Source: Cerrena zonata (Eukaryota; Basidiomycota; Agaricomycetes; Polyporales; Cerrenaceae). From it: a stretch of DNA of 64,000 bases. Location: contig JASBNA010000017.1 of the NCBI GenBank assembly GCA_038087015.1, positions 1-64,000 on the forward strand, written 5' to 3'. This document shows, piece by piece, positions 37,741 to 51,096 of this stretch. The notes under the pieces were generated by a model. The model was not told where the DNA came from. It did no database searches and saw nothing but the letters and a program-made list of their open reading frames with translations. The translations under genes were made by a program, and so were the position numbers. How positions within the stretch are numbered: position 1 is the first letter of the stretch; each line of letters begins with the position of its first letter.

Positions 37741-38797
37741 ATGACTAGCCTTGAAGTACTTCCAGAAAAGAACGAACAATACGGTACCAAGGAATACTGG
37801 TACGTAGTATCCCAACCATTGTCCTTCTGGAATACTCATCATTCGCGATCCAACTTTTCAGGGACCAACGTTACAGTCAGTAAGACTTCTGACCTACTCT
37901 CCAAGATCCGGAGGTTCTCACAGAGGATGTATTCTTCGTACGATATAGGGAATCAGAAGAAGACTCCTTCGACTGGTTCAAGTCGTACTCGGACATCGCT
38001 CCTATTATTAGAGAGTTAGTCCCCGATAGGAATGCGAGGATTTTGATGTTGGGATGTGGAAATTCGAGGTTATCTGAAGAGGTTCGTTTTATGTTTTATT
38101 CCTTGAGGCCATTGGAGTATTGATGTAGAGTATCATTCTAGATGTATGACGATGGATACACGCAAATCGTCAATACGGATGCAAGTTCTCTCTCCAATCG
38201 AAATATAATATGTACGTGATGACTGAACCTATCTGTATAGTACTCGGATATTCTCATAGAGAAGATGAAACACAAACATCACGAGGTCAGACCCGAGATG
38301 CAATGTCCGTCTACTCTATTCCCTGTGTCAACATGCATCCATACCTAACGCGTCCATAGGGTTAGAGATGGACGTCCGAGATTTAAAATTTGACTCAGAT
38401 TCATTCGACTTTGCGATCGACAAAGGTACTATGGATGCGATGATGACTTCCAAAGGCGATGTCTGGGTATGTACAATCATCCCCCCTTAGTCTGACCCTT
38501 CCCATAAACAATAATGATCACAGGACCCTCCCGAAGATGTCATCCAGAATTGCAATCAAGAAGTTGATTCGGTATTACGGTATGCCTCCCTTCCCCTTCT
38601 CTCCTATTTAGTATTCGGCATTCTAACATTAGCCATGGCTCAGGGTCCTACGAAAAGGCGGTATCTTCCTCTACCTAACCTTCGGCCAACCACATTTCCG
38701 TAAACGATACCTCACAAAACCAGGGACGACGCTCGAAATCCGAACGCTAGGCGACGCCTTCCATTATTACCTATATATAGTTCGACGACAAGAATAG
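37741..38797 (+). CDS. EEF1AKMT4/METTL13-N-like methyltransferase
   Basis: The gene starts LPEKNEQYGTKEYW, the typical opening of this group, and after one or more introns continues EEDSFDWFKSYSDI, then SAM motif I ILMLGCGNSRLSEE, VNTDYSDILIEKM, LEMDVRDLKFDSDSFDFAIDKGTMDAM, and ends LRKGGIFLYLTFGQPHFRKRYL with the stop at 38795-38797. The order matches EEF1AKMT4 and the N-terminal half of METTL13, which methylate lysine or the N-terminus of elongation factor 1A. The segment between 37800 and 37930 is not resolved by me (alternative acceptors). The intron after VNTD (38180-38240) starts with GC (GCAAGT) and ends TAG. Together with the EFM7-like gene at 15.4 kb, the window has two likely eEF1A methyltransferases. 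Confidence 0.78.
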
Positions 38798-39264
38798 CAT
38801 CATGGTCACCCCTCAGCCCAGTCAGTTCACGACTCGTTAAATTGTAATTCTCAGTCACAGTCACACACACTATCGGGGTATATACAGAGGATACAAATAA
38901 CATTGTTCGAATGATATTGTACCGAAGAGATGAATCAGAGGGAAAAAACAGTTTAATACAGGAAGGTAGGAAGAAGAAAGGGCACAAAGTAAACAGGAGC
39001 ATATGTGTAAGGGAGATATAGACGGTAGGCAACAGATGGTAATATGATGTAGTAGGTATTAGAAGGGATATCGACGAAGATCGGAGGCGGACCTTTTTTG
39101 CATCAGATCGCGCAAAAAGTATATGGGAACGAATAAGTCAAACTCGGGATGAATGGAAGTTAAAAGGGTAGAGAGAAAGAGAAGAAGGGGGTGTCGCCAG
39201 ATACTAAAGGGAAAGGGATACACAGATCGAAAGAGAAACAAAATCACGCTGAACCCAGGATTAT
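38798..39264. other. Intergenic region between convergent genes
   Basis: About 470 bases of 3' sequence, purine-rich on the plus strand at 38935-39200. No gene seen. Confidence 0.4.
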
Positions 39265-40476
39265 TCACGCAGTCTCTTCATTCTTAGTTTCTCCCTTTGC
39301 ACCATCCGTCACCATATCAGTCTCCTCATCAGCCAACCCTTGCCTAAATCCATCGATGAAACTCCTAAACGAGCTCGTCAATCGCCTCCAAAGACCTTCG
39401 GGGGGTTTGTAGTTCTCAGTCCTGGGCTTCACAGCACGAGATTCACTCTGCGTGCGACTACGATCTTCGGTATCGGTATCCTCGTCATCCTCCCGAGCAC
39501 GTTTGCGTGAAGCCGTGGTACCGTTCGCCTTGCCATTAGGGGAGGTGTGATCGACAATGGACTTGGTTGGAGATGATGGCTTGGTTTCCGCACCATCTTC
39601 GCCGGGAACAACAGTACTAAAGAGGGGACTCAGTGAACGTTATGGACGTAAAGAGAAACAACATACGTTTTCTTGAGGGAGCAACGCTTCACATGGTTGG
39701 TCCAGTTACCAATCGTGTACTTCTGTGTAGGGTTCAACCGAATCCATTTGCTACATTGCTTGCAGTAAACCTCGTGAGGCTTGACATCGCCAATGAGGGG
39801 ATCGGCTTCGAGAATTGCTTTTCTCTCGAACTCGGTCCTGACTTGACGCTTGGGCTTGTCCGCAGATGCTGGAGAAGCTACAGGAGTGGGGGCGATAGGA
39901 GATGGGTTCTCTTCCTCTTCCTCGTCATCATCATCGTCCTCGTCTTCTTGGCCAGTAGGTGGTGGAGGACTAAGTAGACCGGGAGGTGAAGTCTGATTAA
40001 CATATACAGCGAGCGAGGGAATTAGGAGATACGCACAGAGGAACATCATCTGTACCCTTTCCACATCCTTTGCGATGAGCAACCCACTCCTTCATGATAT
40101 ACCTCCTCTTAGGGTTCAAGTCGACCCAAGTAGTGCATCTCGCACACAAAGCACGATGCGCTTCAATTTCCTTGCAAAGCGGGTCACTCTTGAAATATTG
40201 CACCCTCTCGTCTTCCGACTTTCTCGTCCTGGTGATGGTCGCTCGATTCGCAGACCAAGTTGTCATCATGGGAGCGCCGTCGGCGACACCATTCTCGGAT
40301 GAAGCGATCGAGGCTCCTCGCTTGCTGATCGGCTTCGTACGGATGGCAGAGGTTGGGGGTTTTGTAGGGGAACTATTAGGGGCGGGGCTGGAGGAGGCAA
40401 GGGACTTGCCCCGTCTGGGGGCCTGTCTCTTGCCTGGGGTGGTGGCGGGGTGGGCAGGAGTGTTGACTGTGGACAT
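39265..40476 (-). CDS. Protein with two CxxC...HxxxC zinc-binding motifs
   Basis: Three exons on the minus strand, ATG at 40476, stop at 39265-39267. The N-terminal 65 residues are Pro/Ser/Lys/Arg-rich. A first putative zinc motif, CARCTTWVDLNPKRRY followed by WVAHRKGC, sits at about residues 110-140. After an intron and an acidic Asp/Glu run (DEDDDDDEEEEE) comes a second copy, CKQCSKWIRLNPTQKY followed by WTNHVKRC. The third exon has a KRAREDDED-type nuclear localisation signal and a C-terminal helical segment (LWRRLTSSFRSFIDGFRQGL). The two motifs share C-x2-C-x-W-hydrophobic-x-LNP-x6-W-x2-H-x3-C, so they are a duplicated zinc finger, probably DNA-binding in the nucleus. I do not recognise a named family. 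The first donor is uncertain (GTTCCT keeps the frame). Confidence 0.72.
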
Positions 40477-41771
40477 GTCGATGCTGGCGATGAGGGTGAT
40501 GAGGGAAGAGTGAAGAGCAAGATGGTAGGAGGTACTTACTCAGTATCAGACTGGTGGCTGGTAGATTCTCTTCGTAGATGCTATTTATCAACTTGTGAAT
40601 TCCGAGAGCTGACTTGATAAAATGTGGCTGACGAACCTTTCGACGTCCTAGATAAGTCTTTTTGACGGCGGGTGATCTGGATATTCAATCTCAAAAAATT
40701 CCTCCTGGGTAGGAGGTGAGGTAACGTACCTCGCAGGTGAGCTAGAACCACCAGGCATAAAATCCTGAAAAGACTCAGGAAGTCTTGGAAAATCAAGCTC
40801 GGGTTTTGGTGACTACAAGCGAATTTTCCCGCGACAATGCGCTACACAGAGATCAATACGATGTTGAGAGCAGAACACAGAGATATTAAAGACATACAGA
40901 GCAGAGCAACACGTCTGGGGGACGGAGGAAGATGAAACGTGTAAGCGTCGGGGGAGGCAAGGGTTGGGGGGCTCTCCGTCGCTGTGGGATCATCCCCCCG
41001 GCCTCATATTCCATCTTTGACTAATTGATATGCCGCAGCCCTATTTTAGGCATCCGTTCCCATCACGTGCGAATAAACAAAATCAACAACGCGCTTTTTT
41101 TCGCGTTCTTGATTCGCCGAATCTACTTTTCTCATCCGCCAACGCCTTTCTTGATTCTATGGTCAGACGTTCCTATATCAAAAACCGTGGGATCTCCTAT
41201 CAAAATATCCCAAGATAAGGGTCATCGTCAAGCAAATACTATCACCGGCTTCCCGACTGTAGTGACCCCGTTCCCTTCCGGTAGACGCACACACTCAGAT
41301 GAGCTGCGATCCATGTGTATCCTTATTCTTCAAAAACCAATCGCACGAGACTTTGTTCAGATATCCAAACTCCGTTTCCATCAGGTTCCATCCACGCAAA
41401 TATTCACAGCCATGAAACACTGAACTGCAGGTAAGTACCGGGCTGTCGTCTACTCACTCTGGTGCTGGCACACATAGCACTTTATATCGCCCTTGGTATG
41501 CGACAGTTTCGCCATCGCCCGCTTTACATCTGATCATCACACGCTTGACCGTCGCGCGAGACAGACTTTGGCAGCTTCACAGGAATGAACAGATATAACC
41601 GACATCCACGGATAGAAGGCACTATTTTACCTGTTACTTACTCCCTTGCGCTGACATAACTTCTGTCAATCTACCCCGGGATGCCCTCCATGCTCCGATT
41701 CGGATATCGAGCACCTAAAAGTTAAACGTTAAACCCTCGAGCTTACTCCCTTCCGAATAGGAGTTCGTTCG
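40477..41771. other. Long divergent intergenic region
   Basis: About 1.3 kb upstream of the zinc-motif gene. Open frames at 41025-41423 lack recognisable features. No RNA gene seen. Confidence 0.4.
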
Positions 41772-42221
41772 ATGACACCTTTAGTCAAGGTTCGTGTTGT
41801 CAAATTGATTGTCGATTCTGACGCGTATCCCGTTTATTTACGTCCGTTCGAAGCTAAGATCGCAGCTGATGAGATTCGACGTTGAGTTCTCCTCTAAATA
41901 GACTGCTCTAACAAGCAGATCCCCCACATAGTGCTAATTTAACGACAAGATATCGCAGCTCTAGGATCGCTGTCAAACACCGGTTTGTTGAATTATCAGC
42001 GACAGGATCATTATAAACCCAATGAAATTGGTCATTTAGATTCCTGGGTCCAGCTCTATGTATATAATCGCCACTACATGGTCATCTCAAAAAACACTTG
42101 TGAGTCGCTGATCATTAAGTACACGCAATACTCATACTGCGTTGCATGATGCATGGTGATAGGGCCGAGGTTGAATCGATCCATCTCTCCAGCCATTATC
42201 TCTTGTGCACTTCAATTCTAA
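41772..42221 (+). CDS. Possible small unannotated gene (102 residues)
   Basis: Three short exons (41772-41880, 41959-42099, 42163-42221) with good GT..AG borders join in frame to 102 residues: start MTPLVKVRVVKLIVDSD, middle GSLSNTGLLNYQRQDHYKPNE, then GHLDSWVQLYVYNRHYMVIS, and a short basic C-terminus. The first two exons read like real coding sequence. The third exon is less certain, and the gene could continue through 42290-42360, where FPDDVSLTLTPELSS is open. No family is recognised. No single open frame here is long, which is why it is easily missed. Confidence 0.35.
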
Positions 42222-43065
42222 ACGTTAGGGATCCTTATGGACCTCTTAAAACCCCGTGCTAATCCAACCCTAGGTTTCCCGGACGATGTAAGCCTGACCC
42301 TTACCCCAGAACTTTCATCTACCTCTCAGTTGTCTCCCTTACATTCTCTGTACAATCAAAGGTAAAGCGTCGGACTAGCGAAAGTTATAATTTACGAAAA
42401 GAGAACATGACAGGAGCGGTCTAGGACAAGCACTTGCTCTCAAACCGTATCCCTATATCTTGGCTCACTGGATGACTACATGTCTATGCTCGCCTGTGTC
42501 ACGATCATCGCCAAGTGGTCGATACGTTGTGGGCCCATCGTACATATTGATGATCAATACTGATTTGGCTATTGCATTGCTTCAGCGTAAACTCATCACG
42601 TATCGAAAGCTCAAGATACGATAGAAGCCGAGCGGCGGAAGTGGTTTGTGGCAGTCGTGGGGAGTCGCTAGTAGCTGAGGCGTTCCGTTTGATATCGGGA
42701 CATGGTCTAGTGCTAGTGTAGAATGTTATATCGCAGGAGGAGACATCAGGCACAGGTGCATGATGCATTCAGAGTGCATGGCCTTCGGTCTATGTTTAGG
42801 CATGTAATGATTTCTGGACTCTGGGGATTACATGTTCGATCAGTCCCATGATGATTGTAAACACACATTGAGTTCTAATCTAATCGGTATAGAGTAACAG
42901 TCCAATACGTTTATGATAAGCGCAATACTGCATTCGCTCTTGATGAAAAGCGTAATAAGACAGTTGTATCACATGCCGGTGTTGTTTGTTATAATTAACT
43001 GCGGGTGCACAGCCTTGATGCAATGTGGGACAAATTCATATATGCCCTGTCGCCAATTGAATTGA
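42222..43065. other. Intergenic region
   Basis: About 850 bases upstream of the DUF1399 gene. A minus-strand frame at 42505-42768 has no recognisable feature. Confidence 0.4.
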
Positions 43066-43073
43066 TATAAATA
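43066..43073 (+). promoter_or_regulatory. TATA box
   Basis: TATAAATA, 46 bases upstream of the ATG at 43119 of the DUF1399 gene. Confidence 0.45.
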
Positions 43074-43118
43074 CCACAAACGTCTACAAGTCGCCAAGTA
43101 AGTCGCTTCACTTCCGAA

Positions 43119-45747
43119 ATGCCTACAGCTACAGCAGACTCTAAAGAAGCGCCGCCGTCGTATTCTGCTAACTCAGTAGGTCCTGCTGGCAGCCAATCTT
43201 CGCCAAACGAACCACCGCCAGCTTATCATGTTCCCCACGCGTACAAGATTGGGACATATATCCTAAGTCCACCAAATGCAGTGGTCAACCTTGAGGAACT
43301 AAAGGCCCATCTCGCTTTACTCCGTGCGTTCAAGACTCTGAGAACCAATGTACAGAACAAGACTGCGGCAGAGTTGAATCTGCCAGTTGTGGTTGAGAAC
43401 ATGGACGAGAAGAAACGATGGAGCTGGTTTGTCGGACTCGCTGTAGAAAGGTAAGGCTGTCTTTTGCCGGAAGGGGCGTATACTGATGTATTATAGATTT
43501 CAGTTATGGGTAGAGACGGTCAAGTACCATAGCGACCTCTCTGAGTGGATAGAGAAAGAGCTTCCGCCAATAGACGTGCTAATGGCTTGGCATGCCTATA
43601 CTTTGAACCCGATGTGAGTACAACTACTCGTGTAATTTATTGACTTTTTAATTCTTTACGGATTGGTAGGTGGTATCATGAAGACGGTCTTCGTGTGCCA
43701 GCAATGAAGACTCTCAGGAGTCTTGGTGATCGCCTACTTACCAGTATTGTAAGTTTCCTACCGTACTTCACGTTCTCCGCCATACTTAACCCCAAATAGG
43801 TCCATATCGGAGATATCAACCTTTACTCCCCGACCGAGGACCGCATACAGGAATGGAGGAAACGCACTGGGACAGCTTTTGACCCGCTCGAATCAGCGCC
43901 ACAGCTAACACATCGCACTGTAGAGTGCCCTTATTGTTGGACTCAGCTGTCAGCTCGTGCGTAAACGAGTCTCTCGCTATTTGCTTATGGTATTGACTGT
44001 CTACGTGTACAGCCATGATTGCGAGTGGTGATACAGGCTACCTACAAACTAAATTCAGCATTACCTGTAAATGCAACAAGAAGATCACAAAGGACATACT
44101 GGCCATCGCCAAGTTTATAAAGGACCTTGTTTCTTCTGACCACCCATCTAGCTTAAGTGTCGATTTTGACAGGATTAACGACGGATACATAGCGTAAGGA
44201 TCCATTGTATTCCAACGCTCGTCATATTAATCAAGAATTCCAGAGGGACCCTGACCACAATCACTGATCCGCAGAACGATACTGCTGCTCGTAAAGTCAA
44301 AACTTCATTGTTGGTCAACAGGTTCCTCTCAGACCCTATCCAAGTAGGTGAACAGCCAATAATATTTCTGGAATCCGTCATTCAAATCTGTTTCAATAGC
44401 CCAAGAGGGATATTCGTGACACACGAGCCGATATACTCAAACGAGTCGACGGCGATCTAGCCAATCTGCAGAAACACATAAGTATATCTTTAATGCTACC
44501 ACGCAGGTACGTTGTCGATCCTGCCATATTATTGAATTGTTTAACAACTCAATGTCATGTGTTTTTTCGGTAATACAGGCGAACAAGGGTCTTCAGCGCA
44601 TATGTCGATGACCGTCCCTTCTCCGTGGAACTTGTATCAGCCGTATTGCGTCAAGGATCTTTCATTGACAAGATGCATGGATTTGCTTGGACAGAGCCTA
44701 CATATTTCGATGATGACGTCGACGAGGTCGTACTGATTCATGCAATTGCTCGCTATCATGCGTGAGTTCATTTTCAAGCTTATATCGGGACTAAACGATA
44801 ACAGCCAATCCTCTAGATTCTTGGATCTCATGACGTCGGCATCGACCACGTTATTCGTCCCGACGTTGGATATTGACCTTGCTTGGCATACTCATCAGAT
44901 GAAAGGAAAGCAATACAGTGATCAATGTATGAAGTATCTGAAACGTTTGATTGACCAGTAAGTACTCATGTTCGGAGTTGATCAGAATAATTAATGTACT
45001 TATTCTCCTTCAAAGTGATGACAAGATCGAAGAAAATCATCTCGCGAATGCATTTGATATCACATGTCGAGCATGGCAGGTGTGTCTTCGCAATTCCCGT
45101 CGAAATAAACCTATTACTGATCCACACATTAGCAACGGTTCAATGTCCCGTACATGCATTGCGGATGCCCCCTACCTGGCGACACAATCGGCCAGAAACT
45201 TGCAAAGCTCACACACAGACTAAGCATATCTCGACCAAGCGATCCCACAGGGAACTCTCTCCTACCTCCTGCACACCCGGATGCGTTTTCGGCTACACAT
45301 CCCAGCGAACACAATTGCGTAGAGGTCGACGGACTCTCAACTGAAGCCAGACGACAAGCCCGGCTTCATAAATTAAAGCAACGACGAGAGCGCGATGCCA
45401 AACGAGTAGAACAAGGAAAGATGGATCGGGCGGCATATGAACGAGGGGCAGCTCATGATGCTGCGTTTTTGTATCCAGTGCCGTTCTTCTATCCACCTGT
45501 GATTGCGTGTGGTGCTGTAGGTGTGGGAGGATTTGCGTCTTGTGGTCTGGGTGCTTCTTGTGCAGTGGTATGTCAGATTTATCTTGAAACGAAGCCATGA
45601 TATCCTGACTGACAATGTCTCTAGGGTGCCGGTGCGTGTGGAGGAGGTGGTGCATGTGGAAGTGGTGGTGGGTGTGGTGGAGGAGGCGGATGTGGTGGAG
45701 GAGGAGGATGTGGCGGCGGCGGGGGATGCGGTGGAGGAGGAAGCTGA
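43119..45747 (+). CDS. DUF1399 / glycine-rich domain-containing protein (GRDP-like)
   Basis: Multi-exon gene (introns near 43452, 43614, 43750, 43963, 44195, 44345, 44503, 44760, 44958, 45079 and 45568). The N-terminus is Pro/Ser/Ala-rich with PPSYS and PPPAY motifs. The DUF1399 signatures follow: VLMAWHAYTLNPMWYHED, then ECPYCWTQL, then IDLAWHTHQMKGKQY with nearby Cys residues, found in plant GRDP1/2 and many basidiomycete proteins. The last exon encodes about 40 residues of almost pure Gly with evenly spaced Cys (CGGGGGCGGGGGCGGG) before the stop at 45745-45747. The PPAY-type motifs could bind WW-domain ubiquitin ligases (inference). The biochemical role of the family is unknown; plant members affect stress response. 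The internal exon borders are my estimates. Confidence 0.75.
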
Positions 45748-46365
45748 TTTCCCTATCCTTAGTGAGGTCCAAACCATTCCCTAGCTCTAGTATTCTTGTG
45801 CTCAGGTTCTTTAATGATGATTGAGAAATGTAATAATAATCGTTCACAGTATATAAGATACAATTTTCTACCCATGAATTCGCATGAATCTAGGCTTCGT
45901 AAAATAAGGACTGGTACACCCCTGAGTCTCAGAGCACTTGGTCACTATCCCAACCTGAACCCTTGACATATAAGGGATACAAAGAACACATACAATTTAA
46001 AACGGATTTCATATGAAGAGATACCGATGATATCGTGTTTCACTCGTATCATGTTACTTTACATATCAAGCGGCGTTGACTATTGTTTCAAGCTAGTGGT
46101 TTACAGGCATAGTAAGTACTGCAACCTTTCGATAAGTTGAAATGCTGGAGAATATTTATATTTATACAAGAGGATAAGCGGGCTTCAATGTGAGTGATCA
46201 CCTACGCAATGGCATGATATGTTTCGTGAGAGTGATGATGATAAAGCCGACGAGAGATTATGGTAGTTGACCCTACCTCGTCAGGTTGGCCTACAGTTGA
46301 ATCATCGATTTTCAGTTAGTTAATGTGCTACTATAATTTATGGAGAGTCTCACCGACTCGATCTG
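45748..46365. other. Intergenic region between convergent genes
   Basis: About 620 bases of AT-rich 3' sequence. Nothing recognised. Confidence 0.4.
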
Positions 46366-48048
46366 CTAGATTGTTGTTTCATCGGTGACTTCCGGAACTG
46401 TCGAATGACTATGGTTCCGCTCGGAGTCTCTAACTCTATTGAATAATTCGACCAATTCTGCGAAGCCATCGCGAGCAAATGGAAATCCGTCGTTCTCGAC
46501 TATGACGCCTGGAAAGATACTGGTCAAATAAGCGGCGATTTCTGGCTGCGCATCCACGTCCGGCATGTCTGAATCGGCAAAATATAGGGTCAATGGTTCT
46601 GGAGGGACACAACGGATAGCACGAGCAGATATCTTGGCTTCTACGCTGTCGGTCACCTCTATTTTCAGGCTGAAACCTAGATGGCGCAACCGTGGATATG
46701 TCGCGGGAGAAAAAATGTCCAAATCCTGAACATGGAGGCAATCAGTCGCCGGTATGGGTTGTAGCGACCGACGCCGACATATCGCCAGATATTCAAGATT
46801 TGGCCATGCTTCTGCCATTCGAGAGAATGACACCCTCGTGATAGCACTGGGAAATCCATCCAAAGCGAAACTCGACACTAGGCGAAGTTCGAAGAGGGGT
46901 AAAAGAGTTGCATCGGTGAGAATATATCTTTGAGATGTATGAGGCTGAGAGTTATTGGGAAGTTCGAGAGAGACGAAGAGTGTCGTTAATTGGGACTTGT
47001 CTTGAAGAGTTTCAAACAACTGCTTTAGCTCCTTCGCTAAAGGTTGCATTTGCAAGCGAAACTGAAGAAATGACATCTTAGGTAGTCTATAACACGTAAG
47101 AAACGCGCAGAAACTATCAAGATCATGAATGTGAATATCCAAATGTTCCAACGAAGGAAAATAGTCTTCCATCACAATGGCCGCCATTCGATGCGATCCT
47201 TCGTTAGGTCCTCTTTGAAGACAACACATCAGAGTTTGAAGTGATGGAATATTGGCAAGGGACGTAAGATGTTCTGGCAATACATCGAGTGGATACCCGT
47301 CGTGATTCAAACGTGTGAGATGTCGTAGAGAGCAAAACGCTCTAGACAAGCTTCCAAATGCCAGGTCGGAGGGTGCATATCCGTCTGAAGAGAGGTCGAT
47401 CTTTTGAACGGCGGGAGAAAGGTGTCGCAAACTATCCCAGAAGGTGATATACATGTCTTCTGAGTAGATCTCAATATCGACTTTCGTAAGGGCTGGACCC
47501 ATGAATAAGGAGATATAGGGAACCATTTCTTGTCTCATATCCGTCCACCCCAAAACACGCAGATTGGGAAAAAGGGTGCCCACAGGACGGTGGAGAGCGA
47601 TCTCTGTTAAGAAGCGCAAACCGCCGGACCGAGTATATGAAGACGTATACAGAGCCTTGACACGGCGTGCATAACGATTGAACAGGGTCCAATCATCAGG
47701 TCCAGGAATAGGGGAAAGGCCGATCACAGTCTGAGAGATATCGCTGTCAATGATCTGATTTGTTTATTTGAAGGCAATTCTGCATGCAAGACATACCTTT
47801 AATCCATTCGGCCCTTGCTCAATTTGAGGGATGACGTTGGTTGGAAATGTAAAAGCCAATGGATAGATGTTATCGATTGTAGCCCAAAGAATATTGAGCC
47901 CGGGCTCTGCAAATGTGTGACATGTCAAAATGAATGCCAGAAGCGATTTCTTGTCGTGAACGATCATGCTCGAGTTGTAGGCATCGTCAAAGCCTACGAA
48001 GCCCCCGATTTTCTCGAGGATCTCATCGATAAGGAGACAAGAATGCAT
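46366..48048 (-). CDS. F-box protein with LRR-like region (F-box 1)
   Basis: Two exons on the minus strand. Exon 1 from the ATG at 48048 encodes the F-box (MHSCLLIDEILEKIGGFV, DKKSLLAFILTCHTFAEPGLNILW), typical of the large Agaricomycete F-box families. After an intron (acceptor CTCTCAG before TVIGL) exon 2 runs to 46366 with degenerate leucine-rich repeats (IPSLQTLMCCL, FPSLEHLDIHIHD, LPKMSFLQFRL, WPNLEYLAI). Such proteins bind Skp1 in SCF ubiquitin ligases and recruit substrates through the LRR part; the substrate is unknown. It is closely related in layout to the genes at 54801-56446 and 60210-61914. Confidence 0.85.
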
Positions 48049-48624
48049 GATTCGAATGTCGGTTTGACTCGGTATAGGGAGATGTAGATATGACTTGATC
48101 TTGAAGGTGGTGGCTCAATTTGAGTATCTGAGTTGTGGTGGCGCAGTCGCGATCCTTTGATGTTGCTGTGTAAGCAATAGGGAACTGGATGACTCGGAGC
48201 CAGACGCGGGAGTGTGAAAAGTTTGTTCAGTCCTCGAAGTAGAGAGTAGAGGAGCAAGCCTGAGGGAGTTGGAAATCTCAAACTTGCCAATTCAAGTTTC
48301 TGTTGAACTCAATGCTGTCCCACGCGTAGACGTATATCGATATCAATATTTTTGGTTTTAGCTCCAGAGCCTGCATAGCTCGGACCAACCAAGCCCACGC
48401 AACAACTACGCGGCCTCCACCCAGGACGAAAGCAATCACTCGCCCTGTTAAGATAATCCGCTCGTTTCTATGACGTTGCCCCTTTGGTACATATGCACTT
48501 CGATACGTATCTCTGATTTCACCAGTGTAATAGAGCAGGCAATGTCATTCCGAGTATGCATACAACATGGTCGTTACGCAAGCAGTACAAGAACGATACG
48601 GAGTTAACACGTCCAAGAGACATC
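48049..48624. other. Intergenic region
   Basis: About 580 bases between F-box 1 and the 3' end of the ubiquitin-eS31 gene. No feature seen. Confidence 0.4.
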
Positions 48625-49687
<1,063 letters not shown>

Positions 49688-51096
49688 ATGGATAGCGACG
49701 AGGATATGAGACCTATCTCCCCTATAAATAAACCTATAAACAAGGGGAAAGGAAAAGCAACAGATCTCATGCACGAAATGGACGAGAACCTCCCTTGGTG
49801 AGCGGAAATGAAACTACTGATACGCAATGTATATTGAACTTTTCTCTGACCGAACATAGGGTGGAGAAATATAGGCCGGTGTCTCTTGATGACGTGGTGT
49901 CTCATAAAGACATAACCTCTACGAGTGCGCTTCTGTGATGACCTGTTTGAATAACTCGAGCTCACGTACTCTCTAGTTGAAAAGTTCATCGAGAAGAGTA
50001 GGCTCCCGCACTTGCTCTTCTATGGTCCACCTGGAACCGGAAAGACTTCTACCATCCTTGCTGTAGCACGGCGAATATACGGCACCAATTACAAGAAGCA
50101 GATTCTCGAGGTGCGTTGCATTGTATGACATCCCGCTTTAGCCGGAATGATACAAACATTTGGTGTATCCTACAGTTGAATGCCTCTGATGACCGTGGTA
50201 TCGACGTCGTTCGCGAACAAATCAAAAACTTTGCCGAGACGCGGACGTTGTTCTCGAAAGGCTTCAAACTCATCATCCTTGATGAAGCTGACATGATGAC
50301 CACCGCCGCCCAAGCTGCTCTTCGACGTGTTATCGAACAGTACACGAAGAACGTCCGGTTTTGTATTATCTGCAATTACGTCAACAAGATCATTCCCGCC
50401 ATCCAGAGTCGATGTACTCGCTTCCGATTCTCCCCTCTGCCTATGCCAGAGGTCGAGAAACGGTTGAATATTGTTATAGAGACAGAGGGGTTTGTTCAAG
50501 TCATTTTCTCTCTTAATTTGTTGTTGAAGAGGTTAATTCTAGAGTAAAACTAACTGATGACGGCAAGAAAGCGCTCCTGCGATTATCAAAAGGGGACATG
50601 CGACGAGCGTTGAACGTCCTCCAGGCATGCCATGCTGCATATGACCTCACAGGGGAGACCGAGGTGTACAACTGTACCGGCAATCCTCAACCCGCTGATA
50701 TTGCTACCATCGTGAACTCCATGTTCTCTGACGAATTCACCACCTCATACAAAAGTATGTATCTTCAATCTGATATTAATACGTAACTTATGCGCGACTG
50801 CGACTTCTTAGTGATTTCAACCATGAAAACTGAACGTGGACTGGCACTACAAGATCTACTGAATGGGGCATACGAGTACATTGACGAGCTGGAACTGAAG
50901 CCGAATTCGCGAATATACCTTTTAGATTCCCTCGCGACTACGGAGTAAGCGTCCCTGCTCTCTTTCCTTTCTTGACGTCAATTGACCCGATTTTACTGGT
51001 AGACATCGGCTGGCTTCTGGGGCAAATGAGAAGATTCAGTTGACAGGGCTATTGGGCGCATTCAAGAATGCTGTCGAGTTGTCACAGAAGACATAG
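49688..51096 (+). CDS. RFC3: Replication factor C subunit 3 (human RFC5 type)
   Basis: Start at 49688 in a short acidic leader; the conserved protein begins [18 protein letters not shown], split by an intron after LPW. AAA+ clamp-loader ATPase: Walker [27 protein letters not shown], Walker [13 protein letters not shown], sensor region [20 protein letters not shown]. Then the lid and collar domains ([26 protein letters not shown] and a last exon ending with TAG at 51094-51096). The [19 protein letters not shown] signature identifies Rfc3 of yeast, RFC5 of human. It loads PCNA onto primed DNA with the other RFC subunits. Functionally linked to the PIP-box idea for the DNMT5 gene only by PCNA; no operon-like meaning. 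Confidence 0.95.

Noticed and set aside
45293..45847. His-rich minus-strand frame
   Set aside because: Complement of the glycine-rich tail of the DUF1399 gene.
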